NCBI GenBank assembly: GCA_035640155.1
Contig: DASQWR010000238.1
Coordinates: forward strand, 1-64,000
Direction: 5' to 3'
Length of the DNA: 64,000 nucleotides
Origin: JALYQB01 sp035640155
Lineage (GTDB): Bacteria; Actinomycetota; Actinomycetes; Mycobacteriales; Pseudonocardiaceae
Every line of letters begins with the position of its first letter. Position 1 is the stretch's first letter. The position numbers and the translations under genes were made by a program. Below, piece after piece: positions 1-8,375 of this stretch. A model generated the notes under the pieces. It ran no database searches. It had not been told where the DNA came from and saw only the letters and a list, made by a program, of their open reading frames with translations.

Positions 1-208
1 CTGCGGATAACAGCCAGGGTCTTGTCGTCGTGGAAACGAGGACTCCAGGACAGGACGGGTTATTGCGCAAGTCCGGCTTCCGTGGGGCACTGTAAACACG
101 GACACAGGTCCGTCGACGGCTCGTCGAGCAGCAGCAGCCACCACCACCGGCGCATTCCCCGTCCGCACCAAATAGTCGAGCGCCACCAGCTGATGTGGCT
201 GCGCCACC
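1..208. other. No supported gene at left edge
   Basis: These 208 bases carry no reading frame with a recognisable domain or a convincing start. The window opens inside sequence whose context lies further left. A run of CAG/CAC triplets near 130-160 gives low-complexity Ser/His translations that look like chance frames. Confidence 0.5.
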
Positions 209-1159
209 TTAGCGCCGGGCTGCGGCGCGGAGGTCGGCGGCGAAAGGCATGGATTCGTGTCCACCCGCGCGCTTGATTGCGAACGCTGCAGCCGACTGGG
301 CCGAATGGATCGCGTCCGACTCGGACCCACCACCAGTGAGTTCGAGGGCGAGCGCGGCCGCGAACGCGTCGCTTGCCCCGGTGGCGTCGATGACCTCAGT
401 GACACGATGAGCGGGATAGTTACGGCTGGTGCCGGCACTGTGGGCGACGCAGCCGGCGCCACCGAGCGTCACCACGACTGTCGGCACGGCCAACGTGCGC
501 GCAACAGCGGCGGCCAGGCCTTCCGCGGCAAGGACGTCGGGATCCTCGCCGTGCACGAGCGCCCGAGCTTCGGCCTCGTTAGGAAGAAGAAGGTCGACAC
601 CGTTCCATGGCAAGGTCACCAGATCAGCGGGCTCGCGAAGGGGAGGGGCGGGTTGGAGCAGGAGCCGACTGCCGTGCCGATTGGTGCTCTCGATGGTCGC
701 GCATAGCGCTGGTAGAGGTGCTTCGAAGGTCATGAGCACCGCATCGGCGTGTTGAATGGCGGCGTCTGCTGTGTGTATCACGTCTGACGTGAGTGCTACC
801 TCCTCGCCCAGGTGGTACAGGAAGGAGGTCACACCATCGTCACCGACCAAACACACGCACACAGGTGTTGTCGCGTGGTCGCGAATCTGCAGTTTACTGA
901 CGTTGACCCCCTCGTGGCGTAGAGTGGCGAGGACATCTCGGCCGAGTGAGTCGGCGCCGATAACTCCAACCGCGGTTACGTGCGCGCCCAAACGGGCTAA
1001 GGCCACGGCCTGGTTGAGTGCCTTACCTCCTGGGGAGATACGAATGGACCGAGCTTCGAGATCGTCGCCCCAGTGCGGGAGCCGAGCTGTGTTGACGATG
1101 CAGTCGGCAATGAAAGCTCCGACCACGACGAACCGAAGTGGCACTTTACGCCCGGCCAT
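209..1159 (-). CDS. PfkB/ribokinase-family sugar kinase
   Basis: A 316-residue kinase of the PfkB (ribokinase) superfamily, predicted to phosphorylate a sugar or nucleoside in the cytoplasm. Seen: an N-terminal VVGAFIADCI strand, the GGKALNQAVALARLGA motif (PfkB signature 1 region), and a C-terminal DATGASDAFAAALA motif. The last matches the family's DTxGAGDxF anion hole and catalytic Asp, with Gly changed to Ser. The start at 1159 is chosen because AAGGGG sits about six bases upstream; longer in-frame extensions lack a ribosome binding site and homology. It lies 41 bp downstream of a peptide deformylase gene on the same strand, so the two are probably co-transcribed. The substrate cannot be told from sequence; fructose, ribose or adenosine are possible. 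Confidence 0.88.
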   Translation of the reverse strand: MAGRKVPLRFVVVGAFIADCIVNTARLPHWGDDLEARSIRISPGGKALNQAVALARLGAHVTAVGVIGADSLGRDVLATLRHEGVNVSKLQIRDHATTPVCVCLVGDDGVTSFLYHLGEEVALTSDVIHTADAAIQHADAVLMTFEAPLPALCATIESTNRHGSRLLLQPAPPLREPADLVTLPWNGVDLLLPNEAEARALVHGEDPDVLAAEGLAAAVARTLAVPTVVVTLGGAGCVAHSAGTSRNYPAHRVTEVIDATGASDAFAAALALELTGGGSESDAIHSAQSAAAFAIKRAGGHESMPFAADLRAAARR

Positions 1160-1200
1160 CGACGTCCCCTTTCGTGCCCGCGCTGCGCGTGAATCCTTGC

Positions 1201-2172
1201 TCAGTTGTCCGACTTGTAGGACCACCGTCGGCCCGCACCCTTGTACTGTGCGACCGGGATCGGCTCGATGCCGGGGCGCATACGTGACCGGTAAAGCTTG
1301 CCGTTTAGGTGATCGATCTCGTGGCACACTAGACGTGCTTCGCCTCGTTCGAAGACGGTTATTCGGGTGGTTCCATCGGCATCTTGGTGTTCGACCTCGA
1401 CGCACATTGGCCGGGGCACCATTCCCCGGACATCGAAGAAGCTCAAGCAGCCTTCGTATTGCTCGTCTGTCTCGTTGGACTCGTTGATGATCTGTGGGTT
1501 TAACAGCGTGATCGTCTGGCCGTCCACGGTCCGTACAACTGCAGCGCAACGGCCAATGTGTATTTGTGGAGCGGCGAGACCCATTCCTTTCGTGAAGTTG
1601 TGCACTTGCCCGACGCGCTCCAGAGTGGCGACGAGCTGGGCGATCACACGGCGGGCGTCTTCGGCCTCGCTGGGCAACTCGAACGGGCGTGCTACCTCGG
1701 CCAGGATCGGGTCGCCCTCCTGCGCAATGCCCAACGCGTGCATGCGCTGAGAGGGAAGCCGTGTCTCGCCCTTGGCGTCCTCAGCCGTGCTCTCGGCCTT
1801 AAACTTCCATTCAACTCGGTAGCGTGCGTGCAGCGGTGGGCAATCAGCCGACCAGGTGAACAGCACCCGGTCGTCATGCTCTTCACGGGAGATGGGCGTG
1901 CTAATCGGTGACGCTTCGGCCGTCATAGAGGTTTCGAGACCCCAGACAACCGGGCGTAGTTCAACCGGCATATCAAGTGTCAGACTCAGCCGTCGCGTCG
2001 GGACACGAATCGCTCTTTGCCACCATGGCCCCCATTTATCAGCGCTGACAGTATATGTGTATTCAAACCAGGTCGTCTCACCTGGATACAGGGGGAACCG
2101 GCCGTCCGAGTTCTCGAAAAGGAGCCACACCTCCTTAAACGCGTCACGATCATGCTTCACCCGCCACGTCAT
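1201..2172 (-). CDS. Peptide deformylase with N-terminal accessory domain
   Basis: A 323-residue protein with a peptide deformylase C-terminal half, the metalloenzyme that removes formyl groups from nascent N-termini. All three family motifs are visible: GMGLAAPQ, EGCLS and HEIDHLNG. They supply the metal-binding Cys and two His plus the catalytic Glu. The first ~150 residues are not deformylase. They contain GETTWFEYTYTVS and a following RAIRVPTRRLSLTLDMP segment, a beta-rich domain I recall downstream of XRE-type HTH domains in streptomycete proteins. The reading frame is closed by a TGA ten codons above the ATG, at the junction with a broken hydrolase gene, so an ancestral N-terminal portion may have been deleted. 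No good ribosome binding site precedes the ATG. It is unlikely to be the housekeeping def because of its architecture and location. Confidence 0.85.
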   Translation of the reverse strand: MTWRVKHDRDAFKEVWLLFENSDGRFPLYPGETTWFEYTYTVSADKWGPWWQRAIRVPTRRLSLTLDMPVELRPVVWGLETSMTAEASPISTPISREEHDDRVLFTWSADCPPLHARYRVEWKFKAESTAEDAKGETRLPSQRMHALGIAQEGDPILAEVARPFELPSEAEDARRVIAQLVATLERVGQVHNFTKGMGLAAPQIHIGRCAAVVRTVDGQTITLLNPQIINESNETDEQYEGCLSFFDVRGMVPRPMCVEVEHQDADGTTRITVFERGEARLVCHEIDHLNGKLYRSRMRPGIEPIPVAQYKGAGRRWSYKSDN

Positions 2173-2789
2173 CGGCTCGTCGCCACACGTAGCTGATCAT
2201 GGCAGCCACCGGCCCCGGGTCGAGGCGGACTCCGTTGAGCAGCCAGTCCAGTGCCTTCGGCGCGCCCCGATGCGGGGTGCCCAGGGTGATCAGTGCCCTG
2301 CAGTGCGCCGCCCCGCCTCCAGGGCCGAGCCAATGCCGCGCCACCAGCCCACCCATCGAATGCGCCAGGACGACCACCTGCCGACGGTCCTTGGGGCGAG
2401 CCGCCAGCCGTCGGGTCATCTCCGTGGCCAGCCGCTCGGCCGCCACGACGACACCCAGCCGGAAGTCGCACCACCTCAGCGCCAGGTTTGCGCACCCCAC
2501 CATCACAAGCCACGTCAACATCATCGGCGCCCAGCCTGAATTCGTTAACCAGCTGACACACGAGCTCGTCATAGCCGGGCACCACCAGCCACGGCAGAAC
2601 CCTGGTCGACTCCAGCAGGCCAACCGGCCACAGCTGCGGATACGTCTCCACGCTCAGCCGCGCCGGGTCCACCAGCGCACCAGCCAACTGACGGCGCCCC
2701 TGCCCCCAAACCGGCGAGCCGTCAGCGGCCTCCAGCACGCTGCCCCCGATACCGGGAACCACCACCACCAGGTGCCGAAGTCGCGCCAT
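2150..2789 (-). pseudogene. Truncated, frameshifted LCAT-like lipase/acyltransferase
   Basis: Remnant of an alpha/beta hydrolase of the lecithin:cholesterol acyltransferase-like type. The first frame from 2789 reads HLVVVVPGIGGSVLE and continues to about 2500. A second frame then continues as NLALRWCDFRLGVVVAAERL and carries the nucleophile elbow AHSMGG and LGTPHRGAPKAL. A one-base change near 2500 therefore breaks the gene. It ends by running into the deformylase start after NGVRLDPGPVAAMIS, so the catalytic Asp and His region is missing. The broken end overlaps the deformylase ATG by about 20 bases, consistent with a deletion joining the two genes. No function is expected. Confidence 0.75.
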
Positions 2790-3055
2790 TGAGTAACAAT
2801 AGCCCTATCACTCCCACCGATTGGGTGACCCGTTTTCGGACTGCCCAAGACCACCCAGCAGCACACCAGCAGCAGGTACGGGCAGCGGGGGAGCACCGGC
2901 GGTTCGTCGACCCGGAGCATCTGATCTGTCCGGGCTGCGGGGAGCTGATCCACCTGAGCCGCCCGGGTACTGGCGCGTGGCCGACGGGTTGCCGTCCCGC
3001 AGTTCTCCCACTTCGACGCCACCGCGTTGTGCCGCAACCCGACCCAGGCCGCGTG
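2789..3055 (+). pseudogene. Broken small zinc-ribbon-like protein gene
   Basis: A plus-strand coding remnant divergent from the hydrolase remnant. The first frame (ATG at 2789) runs to about 2970 and includes LICPGCGELIHL, a CxxC zinc-ribbon half-site. The protein-like reading then moves frame to GYWRVADGLP and again to VPQFSHFDATALCRNPTQAA, ending at TGA 3053-3055. The last 20 codons have G or C in every third position, strong evidence of recent coding. Two one-base deletions, near 2970 and near 2993, would explain the frame changes. Product unknown; probably a short metal-binding protein of under 100 residues. Confidence 0.5.
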
Positions 3056-3070
3056 ACCGACTGAGGTTCC

Positions 3071-3175
3071 CCCAAGATCACGAGCCACCCGGGCGATCGG
3101 CTTGCTCGTCTCGCGCACGATCCGGACCACCCCCTGGCGGAACTCCGCATCGAACCGACGTCGTGTCTCTGGCAC
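3071..3175 (-). mobile_element. IS3-family OrfA transposase stub
   Basis: Thirty-five codons reading MPETRRRFDAEFRQGVVRIV and RETSKPIARVARDLG, the start of an IS3-family OrfA helix-turn-helix (HTH_Tnp_1). The expected continuation (VNEGTLGNW or similar) is absent. Downstream sequence is the 3' end of the opposing zinc-ribbon gene, so only the 5' end of the transposase survives. No OrfB/integrase catalytic domain and no terminal inverted repeats were found nearby. Confidence 0.7.
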
Positions 3176-3260
3176 GGCACTCCTTTAGTCCATGCCTCCA
3201 CCATCTTGGGGGAACCTCAGACCTTGTTCTTGCCGCCTACGGGCGACAGCAGGCACGATG

Positions 3261-4518
3261 TCAAGTGTCCAGCCATGCTGCGTCCATCACGGCCGCGCCT
3301 TCTGGGTGCAGCTCGCTACGGCCGATGTAGATATTCTTGAGTGTTGCGATCTTTCTATGGCCCGTGGGGTCGCCGACCTGTCGGTCGGACAGGATTCCGG
3401 CGTCGTTCCAGATCGTGGCCGCGGTGCGCCGGTAAATGTGGCTGGTCAGCATGAAGGGCAGTCCCGCTTTTTCGGGCCTCGCGGATGTACTTGGTGACGT
3501 TGTGTGGGGACTTCCAGGTGGGCGTGCCTGTGTCCTGCTTGTGGGCCGGGAACACCGGTGCGTCGGCGCCGTTCCGCTCCCGGGCAGCCAACATGTCCGA
3601 CACGAAGCGGGGGAGGGGCACAATCCGCAGCGAGGCCTCAGTCTTCCCCTCGTGGCGCAGCGGGCCTTTGCCCCTGACGTAGACGATATTGCCGGTGACG
3701 GCCGCGATAGGCACCAGCCGGATCTGTCCGTCCTCGTCCACCGGCACGCCTTCGAGGTCAAGGTCGCGTTCCCGCACGGCCAGCGCCTCACCGATCCGGA
3801 CGCCGGTGCCCAGCATGAACACCGTCAGGTCGTGCAGGTCGCGCCGGACCGCGGCCGGGTCAGTGGCGAGGAACTGCAGCCAGCAACGCCGTTCTTCCGG
3901 GGTCAGCGCGCGGGGCTTGCCCGGCTTGCCTCTGATCCGGCCCAGCTCGCGCACCGGGTTGGCGGCCAAGGCCTCATGGACTACCGCCTGGCGCAGCACG
4001 CCGGAGACCACGGTCCGCACACCACGTCGCGTCTCGGCCGATAAGCCCTGCTCGGCGAGGCGCGCGAAGAACGCATCCATCCGGCCAACCGTGCACTCAC
4101 ACAGCTGCAGCTGGCCGATGGCCGGCAGCACCAGGGAGTCGAGGCGCTGACGGTAGCGATCCGCAGTGGTGTCAGCCAGCTCGCCATCGACCACCCACGC
4201 GTCGACCTTCTTGAGCCACAACTCAGCGGCCCGGTCAAACCGATCGTGCGGGCGCAGTGGTTCGGTCGTGACCCCGCGCATCTGGCCGAGGGCATCGTGC
4301 AGCCTGGTGCGTGCGGCGGTCTTGGTCCTGCCGTGCCGCTCAATCTTGCGGGTCGTGCCGTCGTAGTCCCGGTACCAGCAGCGGGCGATGAACTTGTCGC
4401 CGTACGCCGTGACGGTGATGTTGCCGGGGGTGCCGAGCGCGAGCGGCGGTCGTGCCATCTGGGTCTCCGGTGCTGGCGTAAACGGTGGGTTTACGGTGGC
4501 GTCGATCATGTTACCCAC
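3261..4518 (-). pseudogene. Frameshifted tyrosine recombinase (integrase)
   Basis: A phage/ICE-type site-specific tyrosine recombinase. From 4518 the protein shows an N-terminal Arm/SAM-like region, then GTGVRIGEALAVR (first catalytic Arg) and continues to about 3470. There a run of five A (minus strand; 3468-3472) shifts the frame. The other frame completes the catalytic domain with SHIYRRTAATI (HxxR box), GHRKIATLKNIYIGR (His and tyrosine nucleophile region) and ends at 3261. Without the slip the protein would be about 419 residues, normal for the family. The gene starts 38 bp beyond the 3' end of a tRNA gene, the classic position for an integrase at attL. Either a genuine inactivation or a sequencing error in the homopolymer. 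Confidence 0.85.
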
Positions 4519-4555
4519 CGCGCGACGGCTTCGCCATGCCTCTGAACAGGGTAAA

Positions 4556-4633
4556 TGGTGCCCCCGGTGCGACTCGAACGCACACTGGACGGGTTTTGAG
4601 TCCGTTGCCTCTGCCGAATTGGGCTACGGGGGC
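4556..4633 (-). tRNA. tRNA, anticodon CAA (Leu by anticodon), short variable arm
   Basis: Minus-strand cloverleaf with acceptor GCCCCCG paired to CGGGGGC, discriminator A and encoded CCA at 4556-4558. The T arm reads GTGCG-TTCGAGT-CGCAC. Anticodon loop CTCAAAA gives anticodon CAA, decoding UUG. The anticodon stem ACGGA/CCCGT has one A-C mismatch at its loop end. The variable region is only about five bases, unlike the long arm of standard tRNA-Leu, so this is either an unusual tRNA-Leu family of actinomycetes or an altered copy. It abuts an integrase gene and probably served as its attachment site. Confidence 0.82.
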
Positions 4634-5216
4634 GTGCCGGCGCGGCCTGGCGGTCCTGGCAGCGCCGGGCCAGCTTAAAGCACCCGGCGATTGATCGTCA
4701 GCGGAGGCGGCGAAGGACCGTCAGCGTGGCCGCGAGGTACAGGTTTACTCAACGACGATCTTGCTCTTGTCGGTGCAGCGGCAAGCGGTGGTAGGCGTCG
4801 AGCCCGATCCAAAGCTCCTGGCAGGCCAGCCGTGGCCCACTCGACCAGCCGCTGGCGGATCGTGCATCCAGCATCCAGGGCTGGCGATGCGTTCGTAGCC
4901 GCTGCTCCCGGGTGATCCGTGAGAACTCCGTGCGATCCTCGGCCCCCGATCAGGGCAAGGCCTTCCGGTGGATCCGGCAAGGGCAACGACTGGTATATGG
5001 TTATAGCCGAGATCCTGGCCTCTTCTGGCTCCAGGTAACCGCAGGTGCTCCTTCCGAGGGAGCAACTGCCCGGTAACCCAGTAGGGTCACATCTTCGTCA
5101 CGACAAGCGACCAGTTGGACCAGCTCGCCCACCGTCAGGATTATGGTCTGACGATCCCATGGTGGCGGTCGTTCCAACCGGCCGCCGGACGTCTGTTAGA
5201 TTCGAAGGAGACATGG
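4634..5216. other. 583-bp gap between tRNA and livK; no supported gene
   Basis: No frame here has recognisable homology or a ribosome binding site. Minus-strand frames around 4745-5065 have biased composition and could be a decayed transposase, but no motif supports this. The tRNA promoter must lie just above 4633, and the livK promoter probably lies in 5060-5200. The sequence near 5000-5200 is visibly less GC-rich than the flanks. Confidence 0.4.
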
Positions 5217-6542
5217 ATGGCGCAGCGCACGATGCTTCGCGCAGCAGCCCTCCTCGGTGCCCTGTCGGTCGTGGTGGCCGGGTGCGGTTCCGGGGGTGAC
5301 GGGGGCTCCGGTGACGGGGGTTCCGCCTCGGGCGGCGGGGGCGCGGCCGCGACCGACTGTGAACCGCCCCAGGCGCGGTCCAGCGGCTCGCCGTCGACCG
5401 ATCCGCTGACGATCGGCTCCCTGCTGCCCGAGACCGGCAGCCTCGCGATCCTCGGCCCCCCCGAGTTTGCCGGCGTTGACCTCGCCATCGCGGACGTGAA
5501 CGCGGCGGGCGGTGTGCTGGGCGCGCCGGTCAACTACCTGCGCGGCGACTCCGGTGACGACACCACCGACACCGCGAACCAGACCGTCGATCGGCACCTG
5601 GGTGCCGGCGCGCAGGCCATCGTCGGCGCCGCGGCGTCCGGTGTGACGAAACTGGTCATCGACAAGATCACCGGTGCCGGTGCGGTGCAGTTCTCCCCGG
5701 CCAACACCTCGGACGAGTTCACCTGCTGGGAAGACGAGGGACTGTACTTCCGCACCGCTCCGCCGGACGTCCTGCAGGCGCAGGCACTCGCCGAGGTCAT
5801 GGCCTCCGACGGTGCCCAGCGGATCAGCCTCCTGGCCCGCAACGACTCCTACGGCACCGGTCTCGCGGACAACACCGAGCAGAACCTGCTCGACGCCGGC
5901 ATCCCGCAGGACCAGCTGCAGAAGATCATCTACGATCCCAACGCGGCGTCGCTCAACGCCGAGATCGACAGGGTGCGGGAGTTCAACCCGGACGCGATCG
6001 CGGTGATCGGGTTCGACGAGTCCAAGAAGATCCTCACCCGCATGAGCGAGGTGCAGATCGGGCCGGCCCAGAAACTGGTGTACGGCACCGACGGCAACAT
6101 GGGCAACTCCACGGGCCAGGGACTGCCGCCGGGGCTGCTCGACGGCATGAAGGGCACCCTGCCGGCGACCGAGTTGTCGGGCGACTTCGTGGCCCGGTTG
6201 ATGCAGCAGAACCCGTCGCTGATCGACACCAACTACGCGGGCGAGGCCTACGACGCCATCGTGCTCATCACACTGGCGGCCGAGCAGGCCGGGTCCACCA
6301 AGGGCGTCGACATCGCGTCGGCGATCAACTCCGTGACGAAGGATGGCGAGAAGTGCACGGACTTCGCCGCCTGCAAGGCCATCATCACCGCCGGGGGGGA
6401 CCCCGACTACGACGGCATCATCGGCACCCTGGACTTCACCGCAGCCGGTGAGCCCGGGTCCGGCTCCTACGGGATCAAGCAGTTCAACGCGCAGAACCAG
6501 ATCGACGAGGCGCTGACGACGTACGTGATCGTCGGCCGCTGA
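5217..6542 (+). CDS. livK: Branched-chain amino acid-type ABC substrate-binding lipoprotein
   Basis: A 441-residue periplasmic-binding-protein-like lipoprotein (type 1 fold, LivK family) that captures amino acids or related small molecules for the neighbouring Liv transporter. The N-terminus has a basic start, a hydrophobic core and a lipobox ending VVAGC with the lipid-modified Cys at residue 23. A Gly/Ser-rich linker follows, then TIGSLLPETGSLAILGPPEF, typical of the ligand-binding domain. ATG at 5217 is chosen because GAAGGAG (5204-5210) lies six bases upstream. It converges on the livF end through a strong hairpin. Substrate specificity (Leu/Ile/Val, urea, amides or other) cannot be read from sequence. 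Confidence 0.9.
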   Translation: MAQRTMLRAAALLGALSVVVAGCGSGGDGGSGDGGSASGGGGAAATDCEPPQARSSGSPSTDPLTIGSLLPETGSLAILGPPEFAGVDLAIADVNAAGGVLGAPVNYLRGDSGDDTTDTANQTVDRHLGAGAQAIVGAAASGVTKLVIDKITGAGAVQFSPANTSDEFTCWEDEGLYFRTAPPDVLQAQALAEVMASDGAQRISLLARNDSYGTGLADNTEQNLLDAGIPQDQLQKIIYDPNAASLNAEIDRVREFNPDAIAVIGFDESKKILTRMSEVQIGPAQKLVYGTDGNMGNSTGQGLPPGLLDGMKGTLPATELSGDFVARLMQQNPSLIDTNYAGEAYDAIVLITLAAEQAGSTKGVDIASAINSVTKDGEKCTDFAACKAIITAGGDPDYDGIIGTLDFTAAGEPGSGSYGIKQFNAQNQIDEALTTYVIVGR

Positions 6543-6554
6543 CCGGTCCTGCCC

Positions 6555-6595
6555 ACGGCGGGGGCTTCGCCCACCTCGGGCGGCGCCCCCGCCGT
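6555..6595. terminator. Bidirectional hairpin between livK and livF
   Basis: Perfect 11-bp inverted repeat, ACGGCGGGGGC at 6555-6565 and GCCCCCGCCGT at 6585-6595, separated by 19 bases. It lies 13 bp after the livK stop and 39 bp from the livF stop, between convergent genes. There is no long T tract, as is common in high-GC actinomycete terminators. Confidence 0.7.
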
Positions 6596-6633
6596 CGCGC
6601 GTCCCGCATCCGGACGGCGGGCACTACCGCGCA

Positions 6634-7452
6634 CTACCGGGTCTCGCCGCTGCCGGCGAGGGTGCCCAGGTAAAGCTCCACGACCTTCGGGTCGGTCATC
6701 AGCGAGGTGCCGGTTTCCGTGTAGGCGTTGCGGCCCTGGTCGAGCACGTAGCCGCGGTCGCACACCTGCAGGCAACGTCGGGCGTTCTGCTCGACCATGA
6801 CTACCGAAACCCCAGCGGCGTTGATCTTCTTGCAGCGCACGAAGACCTCGTCCTGCAGCATCGGCGACAACCCCGCGGACGGCTCGTCGAGCAGCAGGAC
6901 CGACGGTTCCATCATCAGTGCGCGACCCATCGCGACCATCTGGCGTTCGCCTCCGGACAACGACCCCGTCTTCGTCCTGCGCCGCTGTTCGAGCAGCGGG
7001 AACAGGGTGGACACGGTCTCGAACCGGCTGGTGAACGTCTTGGGTCGCAGGTACACGCCCATCTGCATGTTCTCCTCGATGGTGAGCGAGGGGAACACGT
7101 TGTTGCTCTGCGGCACGTAACCGACGCCCTTGGTCACCAGGACGTGCGCCTTGGCGCCCGTGATGTCGGCGTCGCGGAGCCGCACGCTGCCGCCGCGGAC
7201 CGGGATCAGCCCGAATATCGCCTTGAGCAGCGTCGACTTGCCCGCCCCGTTGGGACCGATGATGCCGACGATCTCACCCTCGCGGAGGTAGAAGTTGCAT
7301 CCCGTGAGGATGTCGACACCCGGTACGTAGCCGGCGACGAGGTCGTCGGCCCGCAGCAGCGCTCCCTCGGCCAGCTCGCGGTGCCGCTCCGGGGTCGCCG
7401 CCAGCTCGGCGGATGTCATCTCGGCCGCCGGGTCGGCTCCCGCGGTGCTCAT
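6634..7452 (-). CDS. livF: Branched-chain amino acid ABC transporter ATP-binding protein LivF
   Basis: A 272-residue ABC ATPase of the LivF branch. Walker A is GPNGAGKST, the signature is LSGGERQM, and Walker B is VLLLDEPSAGL. About 30 extra residues precede the usual start. The ATG overlaps the livG stop by 4 bp (ATGA), so it is translationally coupled as last gene of the operon. It pairs with LivG to power LivH/LivM import of the ligand bound by the lipoprotein at 5217-6542. Confidence 0.93.
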   Translation of the reverse strand: MSTAGADPAAEMTSAELAATPERHRELAEGALLRADDLVAGYVPGVDILTGCNFYLREGEIVGIIGPNGAGKSTLLKAIFGLIPVRGGSVRLRDADITGAKAHVLVTKGVGYVPQSNNVFPSLTIEENMQMGVYLRPKTFTSRFETVSTLFPLLEQRRRTKTGSLSGGERQMVAMGRALMMEPSVLLLDEPSAGLSPMLQDEVFVRCKKINAAGVSVVMVEQNARRCLQVCDRGYVLDQGRNAYTETGTSLMTDPKVVELYLGTLAGSGETR

Positions 7453-8375
7453 GAGCGGCCGTCCCGGGCGGTGTCGGGGCCGCGCTCGACGCTCTCCATC
7501 TCGGTGACGAGCTCGGCTGTCTCGCCAACCGGGTTGCCGTCCGCGTCGAACTCCAGCGCGCGGTCATGGTGCGCGCCGAGGTAGGCGTCGACGACGGCCT
7601 TGTTCGACGAGAGGGCTTCCGGTGGTCCCTCGGCGATCACGCTGCCCTGCGCCATCACCACCACCCAGTCGCTGATGTCCCGGATCACGTCCATGTCGTG
7701 CTCGACGAACAGCACGGTCATGTCGTCGTCGCGCAGGGACTTGACGTGGCCGAGCAGTGTCTGGGTCAGCGCGGGGTTCACCCCGGCCATCGGCTCGTCC
7801 AGCATCACGACGGTCGGGTCCATCATCAGAGCGCGGGCCATCTCCAGGAGCTTGCGCTGCCCGCCGGACAGCGACCCGGCGAGGTCGTCGGCCTTGGCAT
7901 CGAGCCGAAACCGCACGAGCAGCTCCCATGCCTTCTCGGTGACGGCCCTCTCCTGGCGTCCCCACCGGGTGAACAGGGCGCCGAAAAAGCTCTCCCCGGT
8001 CTGCCCGGTGGCGCCGAGGCGCATGTTGTCCAGCACCGTCATCTTGGCGAGGGCCTTGGTGAGCTGGAAGGTGCGCACCACACCACGCCGCGCCACCCGG
8101 TGCGCTGCGAGCCGGTTCAGCGGGCGGCCCTCGAACGTCCACGTGCCGCTGTTCGGCCGGTCGAACCCGGTGAGCAGGTTGAACAAGGTCGTCTTGCCCG
8201 CACCGTTCGGCCCGATCAGCCCGGTGATGGCTCCCCGCTGGATCTCGAGGTGCTCGACGTCGACGGCCTTCAGCCCGCCGAACGCCCGGGTGATCCCGCT
8301 CATCGTCATGATCGGGTTCAGTTTCGCGCAGCCCGGCTCGGGGGGCACCCCGGCGAATGGGTCCTCAGCGGGCAT
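7449..8375 (-). CDS. livG: Branched-chain amino acid ABC transporter ATP-binding protein LivG
   Basis: A 308-residue ABC ATPase of the LivG branch. Visible are Walker A GPNGAGKTT, signature LSGGQRKL, Walker B VVMLDEPMAGV and the H-loop in FVEHDMD. The C-terminal extension of about 45 residues after the ATPase core is rich in acidic residues. Its start overlaps the livM end by 11 bp and its end overlaps livF by 4 bp. An internal methionine (MTMSGITRAF) at about residue 23 is an alternative start closer to the usual family N-terminus. Confidence 0.92.
   Translation of the reverse strand: MPAEDPFAGVPPEPGCAKLNPIMTMSGITRAFGGLKAVDVEHLEIQRGAITGLIGPNGAGKTTLFNLLTGFDRPNSGTWTFEGRPLNRLAAHRVARRGVVRTFQLTKALAKMTVLDNMRLGATGQTGESFFGALFTRWGRQERAVTEKAWELLVRFRLDAKADDLAGSLSGGQRKLLEMARALMMDPTVVMLDEPMAGVNPALTQTLLGHVKSLRDDDMTVLFVEHDMDVIRDISDWVVVMAQGSVIAEGPPEALSSNKAVVDAYLGAHHDRALEFDADGNPVGETAELVTEMESVERGPDTARDGRS

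Noticed and set aside
4745..5065. Possible IS5-type transposase remnant between tRNA and livK
   Set aside because: Some short segments vaguely resemble transposases but no DDE motif, HTH or terminal repeats could be identified.
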